Of a stretch of 64,000 nt of DNA, positions 52,650 to 62,200 are shown piece by piece (the first letter of the stretch is position 1; each line of letters begins with the position of its first letter). The notes under the pieces are model-generated. The model did no database searches and was not told the origin of the DNA. It saw only the letters and a program-made list of their open reading frames with translations. Origin of the DNA: Sphingobacterium detergens (lineage in GTDB: Bacteria > Bacteroidota > Bacteroidia > Sphingobacteriales > Sphingobacteriaceae); assembly GCF_003610355.1 (NCBI RefSeq), contig NZ_RAPY01000001.1, forward strand, positions 2,763,389 through 2,827,388, read 5' to 3'. The position numbers and the translations under genes were made by a program.

Positions 52650-53468
52650 ATGGGCTTTGATATTAGTTACCACCCTATTTCTGAAGAACAGATTAATACC
52701 TGGTATTTTGAAGTGATTACAAATCCAGAAAAAATAGAGGCGCTAGCATCCGATCACCAAATTGACGACTTCTATAAAACCAAATATCAGGACACAATAA
52801 ACGCAGGTCGGGAAACAGATCAAAATGATTATTTTGACAAAACGCATGGTTTCTTTATCGCTGTTGTTCAAGGATTTTTTGAAACCTACTTTTACGTCCG
52901 CGGCGGTGCATTGTCCTTTTCAGAGAACAAGCAGTTAGATTCCTACTATAAAAAATGGGAAGAATTTATCCCAATTGGATCCCTCACAAAAAAGGTACAA
53001 AACAGGCTTGTTGAAAATTATTGCTCGGGTGTATATATTTCTGCGGATCAGGTCGTACGTTTATTGGACGATTATCACCATAATCTGGAGATTAAATCGG
53101 AATTGGATCAACTATTTTCAGATGGGCGCATCAACATTTTCCTAAAGGCTTTGAATTTTGCCAAAGAGCGCGGATTGGGTCTCTTGGAGGCCACAGAAGT
53201 TGTAGAACCTCAGCCCCTTGATTTGAATGAATCTAAAAGCTATTCCAACCTCTTTAACTGTGATAAAGAAGGTACACTGCTCTATCAAACCACAGCATTC
53301 GAACAGATCAAAAACATCGAACAACGCAACGGTCTCCCTGAAAATGAGATCCTACATAATGTCAAAGTCGAAAAAGTTCATGTAGAACCCGCAAGTACAA
53401 CGACTGATACAGAGAAAACCGATGAGGTTATCCAAAAGAAAGGCTTCTGGAAGCGATTATTTGGTTAA
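52650..53468 (+). CDS. Hypothetical protein
   Basis: 272 residues without signal peptide or membrane segment, beginning MGFDISYHPISEEQINTWYF. It contains an acidic, aromatic-rich body (FFIAVVQGFFETYFYVRGG; CSGVYISADQVVRLLDDYH) and ends with the tail KKGFWKRLFG. Similar small-operon proteins in Bacteroidota are uncharacterized. It lies 19 bases upstream of an SRPBCC gene, in the same direction, so a common transcript is possible. Confidence 0.7.
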   Translation: MGFDISYHPISEEQINTWYFEVITNPEKIEALASDHQIDDFYKTKYQDTINAGRETDQNDYFDKTHGFFIAVVQGFFETYFYVRGGALSFSENKQLDSYYKKWEEFIPIGSLTKKVQNRLVENYCSGVYISADQVVRLLDDYHHNLEIKSELDQLFSDGRINIFLKALNFAKERGLGLLEATEVVEPQPLDLNESKSYSNLFNCDKEGTLLYQTTAFEQIKNIEQRNGLPENEILHNVKVEKVHVEPASTTTDTEKTDEVIQKKGFWKRLFG

Positions 53469-53487
53469 CATAAACACAGCAGAGACA

Positions 53488-53946
53488 ATGGTCACACCCC
53501 CTTTCATACTTTCACCTGATAATGAAATTGTCAGTTCGAGAATAGTAGATGCAGCAATAGACCTCGTCTTTGAGGCATGTGCTAATCCCTCTCATTTAGA
53601 AAATTGGTGGGGGCCAGCTGGTTTTACCAATACATTCGAAGAATTTGACTTTAGACCCGGAGGACGATGGAAGTTTATCATGCATGGTCCAGATAAAGGT
53701 AATTATCAAAATGAATGCATTTTTTCCGAAATAATTTACCCCAAATTAATTACCTGGGACAGACTCTCCAAACCACTTTTCCGAATGGAGCTATCGCTGA
53801 CTGATATTGCTCCCGGTAAAACAAAATTCGGTTTTCGAATGATATTCAATACTACTGAAGAATGCAACAAAATCAAAAGCTTTGTCATGGATAAAAATGA
53901 AGAAAACTTTGATCGCCTTGAACATGAATTAGAAACAATGATTTGA
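53488..53946 (+). CDS. SRPBCC/AHSA1-family protein, third copy
   Basis: 152 residues from ATG 53488; the frame open upstream overlaps the previous gene. Motifs are SSRIVDAAIDLVFEACANPSHLENWW, the GPAGFTNTFEEFDFRPGG stretch (glycine-rich strand) and MDKNEENFDRLEHEL at the end. It is a ligand-binding or ring-chemistry fold protein with unknown substrate. It differs clearly in sequence from the copies at 40993 and 41992. Confidence 0.88.
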   Translation: MVTPPFILSPDNEIVSSRIVDAAIDLVFEACANPSHLENWWGPAGFTNTFEEFDFRPGGRWKFIMHGPDKGNYQNECIFSEIIYPKLITWDRLSKPLFRMELSLTDIAPGKTKFGFRMIFNTTEECNKIKSFVMDKNEENFDRLEHELETMI

Positions 53947-53977
53947 TTACATTCGCCTAATAATCTTATTTGCTATC

Positions 53978-55066
53978 ATGTACATTATATTTTTCATTGT
54001 TGTTGCTTTATTTGCCGGATTGATCTATCTACTGCGCTCTGCAATTAAAAGACAGAATAAAAAGATATCCTTTGTTGAATATGCTGTTATTATTGGCTAC
54101 ATCCTGTCCTTAGCGATCTCTGGAGTTGGTCTATTAACCCATTCCAGTCAATATCATGAGGCTGTTGATCCTGTTGACGGTGCTTGTTACTTACCTTTTG
54201 GCGGAAAACATGCCTTATCATTGTTTATCTATTTTGTTGCTTTCAATGTCGCTGTGATGGCTATTTGGATAAAAGGCCGGAAAATACCACCTATTCCTCT
54301 TGTCCTCGCCCTCATTATTTTGATGATCGGATCAATAATCAGTATCTTTGTATTGACTCAGGTAAGTTATCACGATACATCTACCCTAAGTATCTATGTT
54401 GGTAATGAAGGAACATTTTACTTTATTTTCACGCCTCTTTTCTGTTTCTGTTTTGGCATAGGCTTTATCTGGAAGATCATCCGCCAGGAGAGAGAGACAT
54501 CCTTGCACAGAACTTATCGCAATCCCATACTGAACAAGATCAATATATTGCTCTCATCCAAATTAGATTATCCGCTATGGGCGCTTATCCTGCTCGTTCC
54601 TGTCTTTCTCGTGGTGACCACAATTCTTATTCTATTTGGTCAAGATAGCGATTCAATGGCCAAGGTATTCACGGAGACCACGACCTGGGCTTTCTCTCAA
54701 AAAATGCACCCTCCTATTTTAGATCACCGTGGACATTACCTTTGTACAGTGGCTGCCAAAGGTGATCCAACAGTTGTGAAGCCACTACGCTTAGGTAAGC
54801 GACATGGAAATACGATCATTGTTAACCGTCAACTATTGGTAGCTAATGCTTTTGAAGAAATTTTAAGTGATCTATCTCCAGTCCTTCATCGTTATGTACG
54901 TTCTTTTTACGACAGATACGGATATAATATCTCCACCAGAATCAACTCGGTCAGGGCATCAAATCTGACCTACATGATGATGAAACCACTGGAGTATATA
55001 TTTCTTTTCTTTTTATATACGTTATATATAGAACCAGAGAAGAAAATCGCCAAACAATACGCTTAA
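53978..55066 (+). CDS. Polytopic membrane protein (DUF6688-like)
   Basis: 362 residues with about six transmembrane helices (near 2-22, 34-54, 82-98, 103-123, 145-163 and 195-219) and a soluble C-terminal region. The ACYLPFGGKHALSL motif and the segment RNPILNKINILLSSKLDYPL fit a family I remember as DUF6688. Unknown function. It has a conserved-looking HRGHYLCTVAAKGDP motif in the C-terminal third. A conserved His/Cys stretch could bind metal, but nothing is established. Confidence 0.75.
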   Translation: MYIIFFIVVALFAGLIYLLRSAIKRQNKKISFVEYAVIIGYILSLAISGVGLLTHSSQYHEAVDPVDGACYLPFGGKHALSLFIYFVAFNVAVMAIWIKGRKIPPIPLVLALIILMIGSIISIFVLTQVSYHDTSTLSIYVGNEGTFYFIFTPLFCFCFGIGFIWKIIRQERETSLHRTYRNPILNKINILLSSKLDYPLWALILLVPVFLVVTTILILFGQDSDSMAKVFTETTTWAFSQKMHPPILDHRGHYLCTVAAKGDPTVVKPLRLGKRHGNTIIVNRQLLVANAFEEILSDLSPVLHRYVRSFYDRYGYNISTRINSVRASNLTYMMMKPLEYIFLFFLYTLYIEPEKKIAKQYA

Positions 55067-55146
55067 TCATTTTCGATTATTACACAATAATATCCTTCAA
55101 ACAGACAATGCTGGGCTGTATTGGAAGGGTATGACATTTTTTTAAT

Positions 55147-55713
55147 ATGGATCAGACAAATTATTTTATTGTCCTCACCGGGGGACCCGGTGTAGGCAAA
55201 ACCACACTACTTAACGAACTACAAAAACAGGGGTATAGAACTGTACCGGAAGATGCACGTAGAATCATTAAAGAACAATTGGATAGCAATGGTGATGGTT
55301 TACCCTGGAAAAACAGACAATACTATGCGACATTGATGTTGGCTGCGTCCACGAACAGTTTCCTTCATGAATTACAAGAAAGCGCTACAGATCCAGGCTA
55401 TGTCTTTTTTGACCGTGGTATTCCTGATACACTGGCCTATATCGAAATGGAAAATCTAATTATCGAAGAATCCCTGCTTGCCGAAGCCAAAGCACACCGC
55501 TATTATAAAAAGATATTTATCCTCCCCCCTTGGCAGGAAATTTATGAAACCGATAATGAGCGAAAACAAACATGGGAAGAGGCCGAAGCCACATTCAATC
55601 AGATGAAAAATGTATATGAGCAGCTTGGATATGAGGTTGTAGAAATACCTAAAACAACGGTCGAACAACGTTATCAATTTATACTTGACGCACTCAGATC
55701 AACAGATTATTGA
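55147..55713 (+). CDS. AAA/P-loop nucleoside-kinase-like ATPase
   Basis: 188 residues with Walker A GGPGVGKTT (residues 12-20), the lid-like segment TVPEDARRIIKEQ and YVFFDRGIPDTLAY, an Asp-Arg motif typical of the AAA_28 family. Such proteins phosphorylate small molecules or act as uncharacterized ATPases. The 3' end overlaps the convergent TMEM175-type gene by 7 bases. Confidence 0.88.
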   Translation: MDQTNYFIVLTGGPGVGKTTLLNELQKQGYRTVPEDARRIIKEQLDSNGDGLPWKNRQYYATLMLAASTNSFLHELQESATDPGYVFFDRGIPDTLAYIEMENLIIEESLLAEAKAHRYYKKIFILPPWQEIYETDNERKQTWEEAEATFNQMKNVYEQLGYEVVEIPKTTVEQRYQFILDALRSTDY

Positions 55714-56285
55714 TCTTTCATTAACGTTTCGATTCGACGATCCGGAATTAGCCACATAATGGCCACCGTACCGTACATCATTAGACTGATGTAGGGATTT
55801 ATAAAAGATATACCGATCCCAAGAAAATACAGTGCTGTAGAAATATTTTCTTTGGTTTTGGATTTAACCGCCCGCTTTAATGCGGACTCCTCCCCTTCGA
55901 TCTGGATAACAAAATATTCAACAATGTTATAGGATATAGAGCACATAATCAATACAACGCCATACGCAATAATAGGATCACGTTCAAAATGGGATTCACC
56001 GATCCAATTGGTTGTCACTGGCATCAGAGATAGCCAGAATAAGAGGTGTAAATTGCCCCAAAGTACTTTACCGTTGACTTTCCTAACAATCTGGAATAAA
56101 TGGTGGTGATTGTTCCAGTACAATCCTACATAAATAAAACTGACAATATAGGATATGATTTTGGGATATAGTGGTTTTAGATTAGCAAAAGTATAGCCTT
56201 CTGGAACTTTTAATTCAAGTACCATAATAGTAATAATAATGGCCAATACACCATCACTGAAAGCTTCTAGCCGGCTTTTAGTCAT
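55707..56285 (-). CDS. TMEM175-family potassium channel (DUF1211)
   Basis: 192 residues with the diagnostic RLEAFSDGVLAIIITIMVL in helix 1 and about six transmembrane helices in total. Bacterial TMEM175 proteins are tetrameric K+ channels of unusual architecture. It is 2 bases from the outer-membrane protein gene upstream in the same direction; a functional link is unclear. Confidence 0.92.
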   Translation of the reverse strand: MTKSRLEAFSDGVLAIIITIMVLELKVPEGYTFANLKPLYPKIISYIVSFIYVGLYWNNHHHLFQIVRKVNGKVLWGNLHLLFWLSLMPVTTNWIGESHFERDPIIAYGVVLIMCSISYNIVEYFVIQIEGEESALKRAVKSKTKENISTALYFLGIGISFINPYISLMMYGTVAIMWLIPDRRIETLMKDQ

Positions 56286-56287
56286 TT

Positions 56288-56995
56288 CTATAAACTGGGT
56301 GTTAAAAATTGATATTGCAGTCCCAGGCGAAATACATTCAAGCGCGCCGGCCCTGGGTTAGCTCCAATTAACCCATCGAGATAATCCTTTAAGCCCCACG
56401 AATAACCTGCAAAAATCGTATAACGATCATAATTGACATTAAACTGTAGTCGCGGGCGGATATCCACATCAATTGCTTTTCCTCTATCATGTGTAAAGCT
56501 TGTTTTATTGCCATTCTTGTCTTCAATACTTCCATTTTCTTTGATGCTCAAGGTCTTCGCTACATCAACACCGAATTGCATATCCATTGTCATCGGTTCA
56601 AAATAAACACGATAACCAACAAAGGGATTAAAATTCAAAAACTGTTGATTGAGTTTGGTCAGTCCGCGACTACCATTGGCGAATTCGCTGCCTTCGAGGT
56701 CAACCTTGGTCTGTAGACGTTCAAAAGCTCCCTCTACCCCTAAAAGAAAATTATTCGCAAAGACATAACGGTAATTCACTGCACCCCCCAAATTAATCCC
56801 ATACTTCTTACCGTAAGGATTATTGGTATAATACTCCTGTTGACTCGAACCATTGAGGTTACTCTTGGCAGTGCTTCCAGATCCCGTAAAATTGGAAACC
56901 CCCGAAGTGATACCAACACGAAGCTCGTGGGACTGTGAAAAAGCTGCAAATGGAACTGTACTAGCTATACATGCAATAAATAAAAATCTCTTCAT
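56288..56995 (-). CDS. Outer-membrane beta-barrel protein (porin-like)
   Basis: 235 residues from ATG 56995, with a signal peptide (KRFLFIACIASTVPFAAFSQ). The mature part alternates polar and aromatic strands (RVGITSGVSNFTGSGS; YRYVFANNFLLGVEGAFERL; YTIFAGYSWGLKDYLDGL) and ends FRLGLQYQFLTPSL, as in 8-stranded OmpA/OmpX-like barrels. Function unknown; a tandem ATG (56998/56995) makes the exact start uncertain by one codon. It is transcribed with the TMEM175-type gene, 2 bases apart. Confidence 0.88.
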   Translation of the reverse strand: MKRFLFIACIASTVPFAAFSQSHELRVGITSGVSNFTGSGSTAKSNLNGSSQQEYYTNNPYGKKYGINLGGAVNYRYVFANNFLLGVEGAFERLQTKVDLEGSEFANGSRGLTKLNQQFLNFNPFVGYRVYFEPMTMDMQFGVDVAKTLSIKENGSIEDKNGNKTSFTHDRGKAIDVDIRPRLQFNVNYDRYTIFAGYSWGLKDYLDGLIGANPGPARLNVFRLGLQYQFLTPSL

Positions 56996-57231
56996 CATAA
57001 AAAAAGTAAAAACAAACTAAAATTAAGAAAATTTATGCGATTGAACTTACATTAGCATTTAATTTTTCGAAGAGATATTTTTCATTCCATCGCGTAACAG
57101 ATAGCTATGGGTATAAGCGGGTAAATAAAAAGCCATTTTTTCGATCTTTTCCATATTTATTGAACTACATCAATGGAATTGAATCAATTCGACTTTAATT
57201 TTGTTTTACAAGAAGCAAAAGAGAAAATTGT

Positions 57232-57654
57232 ATGAAATATATTCTAGAGAATCCCGTCAGCGGTCATATCGGCCAACAAAAATATAAAACAACCATCTTA
57301 TGGCGAAATGGTGAACTTATTACGGATGAACCTGAGAAACTTGGTGGAAAAGATCTCGGTCCTGATCCGTATACCTTATTGATCTCTTCCCTCGTTTCCT
57401 GTACATTAGCAACTTTACGCATGTATATTGACAAAAAGGAACTTAACATCGATGAGATTCAGGTATCAGCAAATATGTATCTACGAATTGAAAAAGAACA
57501 AGTGGTTACTTATTTTGACCGTGAAATTTCATTCGGACAGGCTGTTGAAGAAGACACTGTATTGCGTCTTCAGCAAATTGCCGACGAATGTCCGATTTCT
57601 AAGATACTAAAGGGCAACGCGATCGTCAATACAACTATGAAAACCAACCCTTAG
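57232..57654 (+). CDS. OsmC/Ohr-family peroxide-handling protein
   Basis: 140 residues with the OsmC pattern: GELITDEPEKLGGKDLGPDPYTLLISSLVSCTLATLRMYI (catalytic Cys in SCTLATLR) and the second Cys in DECPISKILKG. It reduces organic hydroperoxides in the cytosol. The next gene starts right at its stop (57655), so the two are translationally coupled. Confidence 0.92.
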   Translation: MKYILENPVSGHIGQQKYKTTILWRNGELITDEPEKLGGKDLGPDPYTLLISSLVSCTLATLRMYIDKKELNIDEIQVSANMYLRIEKEQVVTYFDREISFGQAVEEDTVLRLQQIADECPISKILKGNAIVNTTMKTNP

Positions 57655-57972
57655 ATGAAAAATTTGGTCATTATCGTATTTGGAAAAAACGAAGAAATTC
57701 TCCAAACGTTAAAGCGGATTATAGAAAGCAATCAGGGATGGCAGGCCGTTATTCAACAGGATCTTTCCACCTGTAAGAATTACCTCTCAGAATATCCTGG
57801 TGATATCCTGTTGTTGAGCTCTGGTCTATCGACTCAGGAAGAGGCTGAAATCACAGACTATTTAGCGCATTTAAACCACTCTATAGGTTTAATAAAACAT
57901 TATGGCGGCGGAAGCGGGCTTTTGAAAAATGAAATTTATAGCTTATTCCCTGATTTGATTCCCGATAAATAA
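57655..57972 (+). CDS. Small receiver-like protein lacking the phosphorylation Asp
   Basis: 105 residues with receiver-like layout: VIIVFGKNEEILQTLKRII at the start, GDILLLSSGLSTQEEAEI in the middle and an SIGLIKHYGG segment at the end. The place of the phosphorylated Asp in DxxLLDxxM of true receivers is taken by Ser-Ser, so phosphorylation is unlikely. Function unknown; coupled directly to the OsmC gene. Confidence 0.6.
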   Translation: MKNLVIIVFGKNEEILQTLKRIIESNQGWQAVIQQDLSTCKNYLSEYPGDILLLSSGLSTQEEAEITDYLAHLNHSIGLIKHYGGGSGLLKNEIYSLFPDLIPDK

Positions 57973-58147
57973 GCGAGAGACTTTCAAGATATATCCTAAA
58001 ATTTCTCAAAGGCAAATAATCTCCATCATCAGGCATATTTGCCAATTTTCCGAAAGCTATAAATTTCGATTACAAGGCTTTTATTAAACTAGTTCAATGA
58101 AAATTAATCCTTGGTAGATTAATTTTGAATACATCAATACGAAGATC

Positions 58148-59026
58148 ATGAATAGACAAAATTTCATAAAAAAGGGGCTCTTAGGTTCCGGCATATTCGC
58201 TGCAAGCGCTGCTTCAGCACGTATTATGAAGAATGACATCGACGAAATAGAACCTTTGGAAGCACTAGATGCCAATGCCGTCCATTACGATTCAGATCAA
58301 TTGGAAAGCCATAGTGTACTCCATAAAGCAACGAGCCGAGGTCATGCAAATCATGGTTGGTTGCAGAGTAATCATACCTTTAGTTTTGCCAATTACCATA
58401 ATCCCGAACGCATGCATTTTGGTGTACTCCGTGTGTTGAATGATGATATCGTTGCCGCAGGCAGAGGGTTCGGATTACATCCGCACGATAATATGGAAAT
58501 TATCAGTATTCCTTTAGAAGGGGACCTGGAGCATGAAGATAGCATGGGGAATCAAGCCATTATTCGAAAGGGAGATATCCAAGTCATGAGTGCAGGAACG
58601 GGTATCATGCATAGTGAATACAATAAAAATAACGATCAGGCTGTTAAATTTTTACAAATCTGGGTCTATCCGAATCAACGCAATGTAGCACCTCGGTACG
58701 ACCAGATTACCCTGGATAGATCAGAAAGACACAATAAGTTGCAGCAGATCCTCTCACCAGATCCGTCAGACGAAGGCGTATGGATACATCAGGATGCCTG
58801 GTTCCATATGGGACATTTTGACCATGGTATCAGCACAAATTATAATATTAAACAAGCTGGAAATGGTGTTTATATATTCGTCATCAGCGGAAGTATCAAT
58901 GTTGAAGGACAAGAATTGGAAACAAGAGATGGCTTTGGAATCTGGGATGTTTCAGAAATTAAACTCACGGCGACCTCAGCAGATACCGAAATCCTTTTGA
59001 TGGATCTCAACATGATATTAAACTAA
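58148..59026 (+). CDS. Pirin-family cupin protein with signal-like N-terminus
   Basis: 292 residues. The first 30 residues (MNRQNFIKKGLLGSGIFAAS onward) resemble a Tat-like or Sec leader, but only one Arg is present before the hydrophobic segment. The pirin N-terminal cupin has the metal-binding His in GLHPHDNMEIISI and GTGIMHSEYN, and the C-terminal cupin ends in VEGQELETRDGFG. Pirins include quercetinases and redox cofactors. Most are cytosolic, so an exported pirin would be unusual. It stands alone before a strong terminator. Confidence 0.9.
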   Translation: MNRQNFIKKGLLGSGIFAASAASARIMKNDIDEIEPLEALDANAVHYDSDQLESHSVLHKATSRGHANHGWLQSNHTFSFANYHNPERMHFGVLRVLNDDIVAAGRGFGLHPHDNMEIISIPLEGDLEHEDSMGNQAIIRKGDIQVMSAGTGIMHSEYNKNNDQAVKFLQIWVYPNQRNVAPRYDQITLDRSERHNKLQQILSPDPSDEGVWIHQDAWFHMGHFDHGISTNYNIKQAGNGVYIFVISGSINVEGQELETRDGFGIWDVSEIKLTATSADTEILLMDLNMILN

Positions 59027-59160
59027 CGAAACATCATCTTGAAGCTACTATTCCCATTGATAATCAAGACATAGATTAGCTTCATAGCTTCCATTGTCGA
59101 ACAAGTTCAGGGATAATGACCAGCAAAATTACAGTTTCACTGTTCGCATGATTTTACAAA

Positions 59161-59200
59161 AAACGAGGGTATCCAAAACAGCTATTGGATACCCTCGTTT
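59161..59200. terminator. Bidirectional terminator between pirin and GH31 genes
   Basis: A perfect 16-bp stem AAACGAGGGTATCCAA (59161-59176) with 59185-59200, loop of 8. T-runs follow on both strands (TTGTTTG on plus; TTTGTAAAA on minus). Confidence 0.9.
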
Positions 59201-59272
59201 TTGTTTGATTCTATTTGTATCCCCTATCGTCTCTTTTCAAAGATTCAATGTTCAGGGGTTTGCCTTTACTTT

Positions 59273-62200
59273 CTAAAAGCTTATCGAATTGAGTTTTTTA
59301 TCAACTAAAATACCATCTACAGCCTTTAAATTGAAATTAACGTTACGTTTGGCTTTCAGCTTAATCTTAAACAGAATTTCAGAACCATTCAGTGTTTCCT
59401 TATTGCCCAAATTCACAAAAGTAGGATACAACGCTTTACTACCGTTTGTATGCAGACGGTCATTGGTGTAATTACTCATCTCTTTCAGCTGTAATGGATC
59501 TATTCCCACAAACTCAAAATCTCCTTGATTATAAGGCAATGCAAAGCTAAGTGCGTTGACCGCTTTAAGGTTTTCACCACTGACCGCTATTTCAACGATA
59601 TCACCAGACTTCAAGGTAGTCTTGGAGGCTGTCAATTTCAGCTTACCAGCAACTTTCTCCTCTTTGGTTGGTTTCGCTCCACCTTCGATCATTGCAGCAA
59701 CATTTGAGATATCATAGGCATCAATCAGATTATTTTTATTGACGTCACCATTACTCACATAACCCTCAAAATCGCCGTCACCCATTCTTAATCCAGTATA
59801 ATTGATATAAGAAGTCAAATCATTTTGGTCGATCAGACGGTCATTATTGATATCTCCCGGTAGATAGCTAGTCGATCCCGGCACCTTAAAGACATAGAGT
59901 TCACGACCTGAGCCAAAACCTCCGACAGCTTCTGTAACCGAAATCTTAATGAAGCGAGCGACAGGATGTTGGCTAAAATTAAATTGCTTCATTTCACCAT
60001 CACGCTTCCAGTCAAAGCTTCCAGCCTCAGTCCAGGTGTCTTTGTCATTGCTATAAAATACTTTCCCTTTTAAAATGATTCCGTTGCCACCATCTGTACG
60101 AGGAAGATACTCAAATTTATCCAGTTGATTGACCGATTTCAGATCTAGTGTCATGTCAAACGGAACAGCAGTTTGCCCCCATTTGGTATGCCACATGTCC
60201 CCTTCATCATAGTTGAACAACTTATTGATGCCATTGCCACCTTGATTGTCTGCAGAAGTTTCTGCTTTAATACCCTCGATCGCAAATTCTAACGGATTAG
60301 CTTTTGTTTTTGCGGCGAATGTACTCCAATCGGAAGCACCGGCTTTATTGACGGCCCTAATTTTAAAGGCATAATCCGTCTCAGCGTCTAAACCTTCAAA
60401 GAGCAATTGATTGTCTTTAATGGTCGAGTAGATCAGGTCATTGAAAGCGATCTCATAATAGTCCGCATTGGCAATTTTCTCCCAAGTTGGTGTTATAGTA
60501 TAAGCTTGTGTATTACTATCCGTTACTTTGGCTGTCGGAGCGATCAGTACAGCTGTCTGTGATAAATACTTATCAGCCGGCGTAAATTGGAAACCATCAA
60601 CTTGTATTTCAATCGCAGTCGATGACACATCCTGTTTACCAATACGCACCAATACCATCGGATTTTTAATCAAGGCAACTTTCTCAAATTCTGATCCCTT
60701 TGTCGCAAATTGATTCAGATTAGGCTGTGCATCATAGAAATAGGCATTTTCTAAGCCATTAAACTCTGCTAGTGAATGAGCCTCTTGAAGTTTTACACCT
60801 TTTTTGTTCACTTTGGCTGTTACCTTCTTTGGTGCCCCAGTCACATTAAAGCGAACTTCAGTCGATTTCGCCTTCTCGAAGCCCTCGAATTCACCTTGTG
60901 ATGGCGCTATTGTGAACAACACTTTATTATCTTTCTGTTGAGAAGAAATCTTTGTGTTCACTCCTTTTCCGTAACGATAGGCTTCAGTTTTCCCATCATC
61001 ATCATATTCTATGAAATCGGAATTCCCAGATGGATAAACCTCGTAAATACGTTGATCCTTCTTGATTTCCTGCACATTATTATTGGGATTAGTGACCGGG
61101 ATGATAGCACCATTTTTAACAAACACAGGGAGTTTCCAGATTGGCACATCAAAATTATTAATGATACGCCCGCCTTTATACTTCTCACCTGTAAAATAGT
61201 CGATCCACTCTCCATCTGGCAAGTAAATACCATTGCGAATATCATTGCCTTTCTCATCTACACGTGTTTCCTGATAGATCGGTGCAACCAAAAAATTCGG
61301 TCCATACAGATATTGGTACTGCGTTGCCTTACCAAGTGTATACTGATTTGCCTGTTCCAAAAACATCGCACGGATGATTGGCAAACCATCGACGGCCTGT
61401 TTAGCAATACTATAGCTATAAGGAACCAATTGTGATTTCAACTTGAGGTAGAGGCGATTAATGGAAGTCGCGGGTTCACCCAGCGCATGAGGATACTTTT
61501 CATTGGATCCCCAACCGTCCATATTCAGTTCCATTGGTGTCCATGTTTTCCATTGAAAGTCTCTAATGTTGACTTTGAAATTTTTACCTCCAAAAATACC
61601 ATCCATATCGGAAGTGATATTTGGCTGTCCGGACAGTCCAGAACCGATATAGGTTGGAATATGGAATCGAATATATTCCCATACACCACCTGTTTGATCC
61701 CCTGACCAAATACCGGCATAACGTTGCGTCCCAGCCCAACCGTCTAATGAGATAATAAATGGCCGTGCATCGTTACCATAATAAGGCATCGTATGCCCCA
61801 CGTCAGCAACGCCATTTAAACCAAAGGAATAACCTGGGCCTACCCAAGCAACATCTGTCTTCAATACCCGTACACCAGCATCGCGCACTTCCTTAACGAT
61901 ATCTCTTTGCAATAATGCACTGATACTGTCTTTGGGGTGTAAATCAGACTGTGTCCACAAACCGATTTCCACGCCATTTTTACGTGCATAATTACCAAAT
62001 TCTTTTAGATTATTGATATTACCATCCAATGTTTCAGTCTGACCATATCCAGCACCATAACCATCATTGGGTAGAATCCACCCCAAAGGCATATCATGCG
62101 CTTTATAACGATCGATCACCGCACGAGCTGAAAATTGGTAATTACCTTTTTCACCATTTAATGATTCTTTCGTACCACCATTGTCTTTTTGGCTTTCTTT

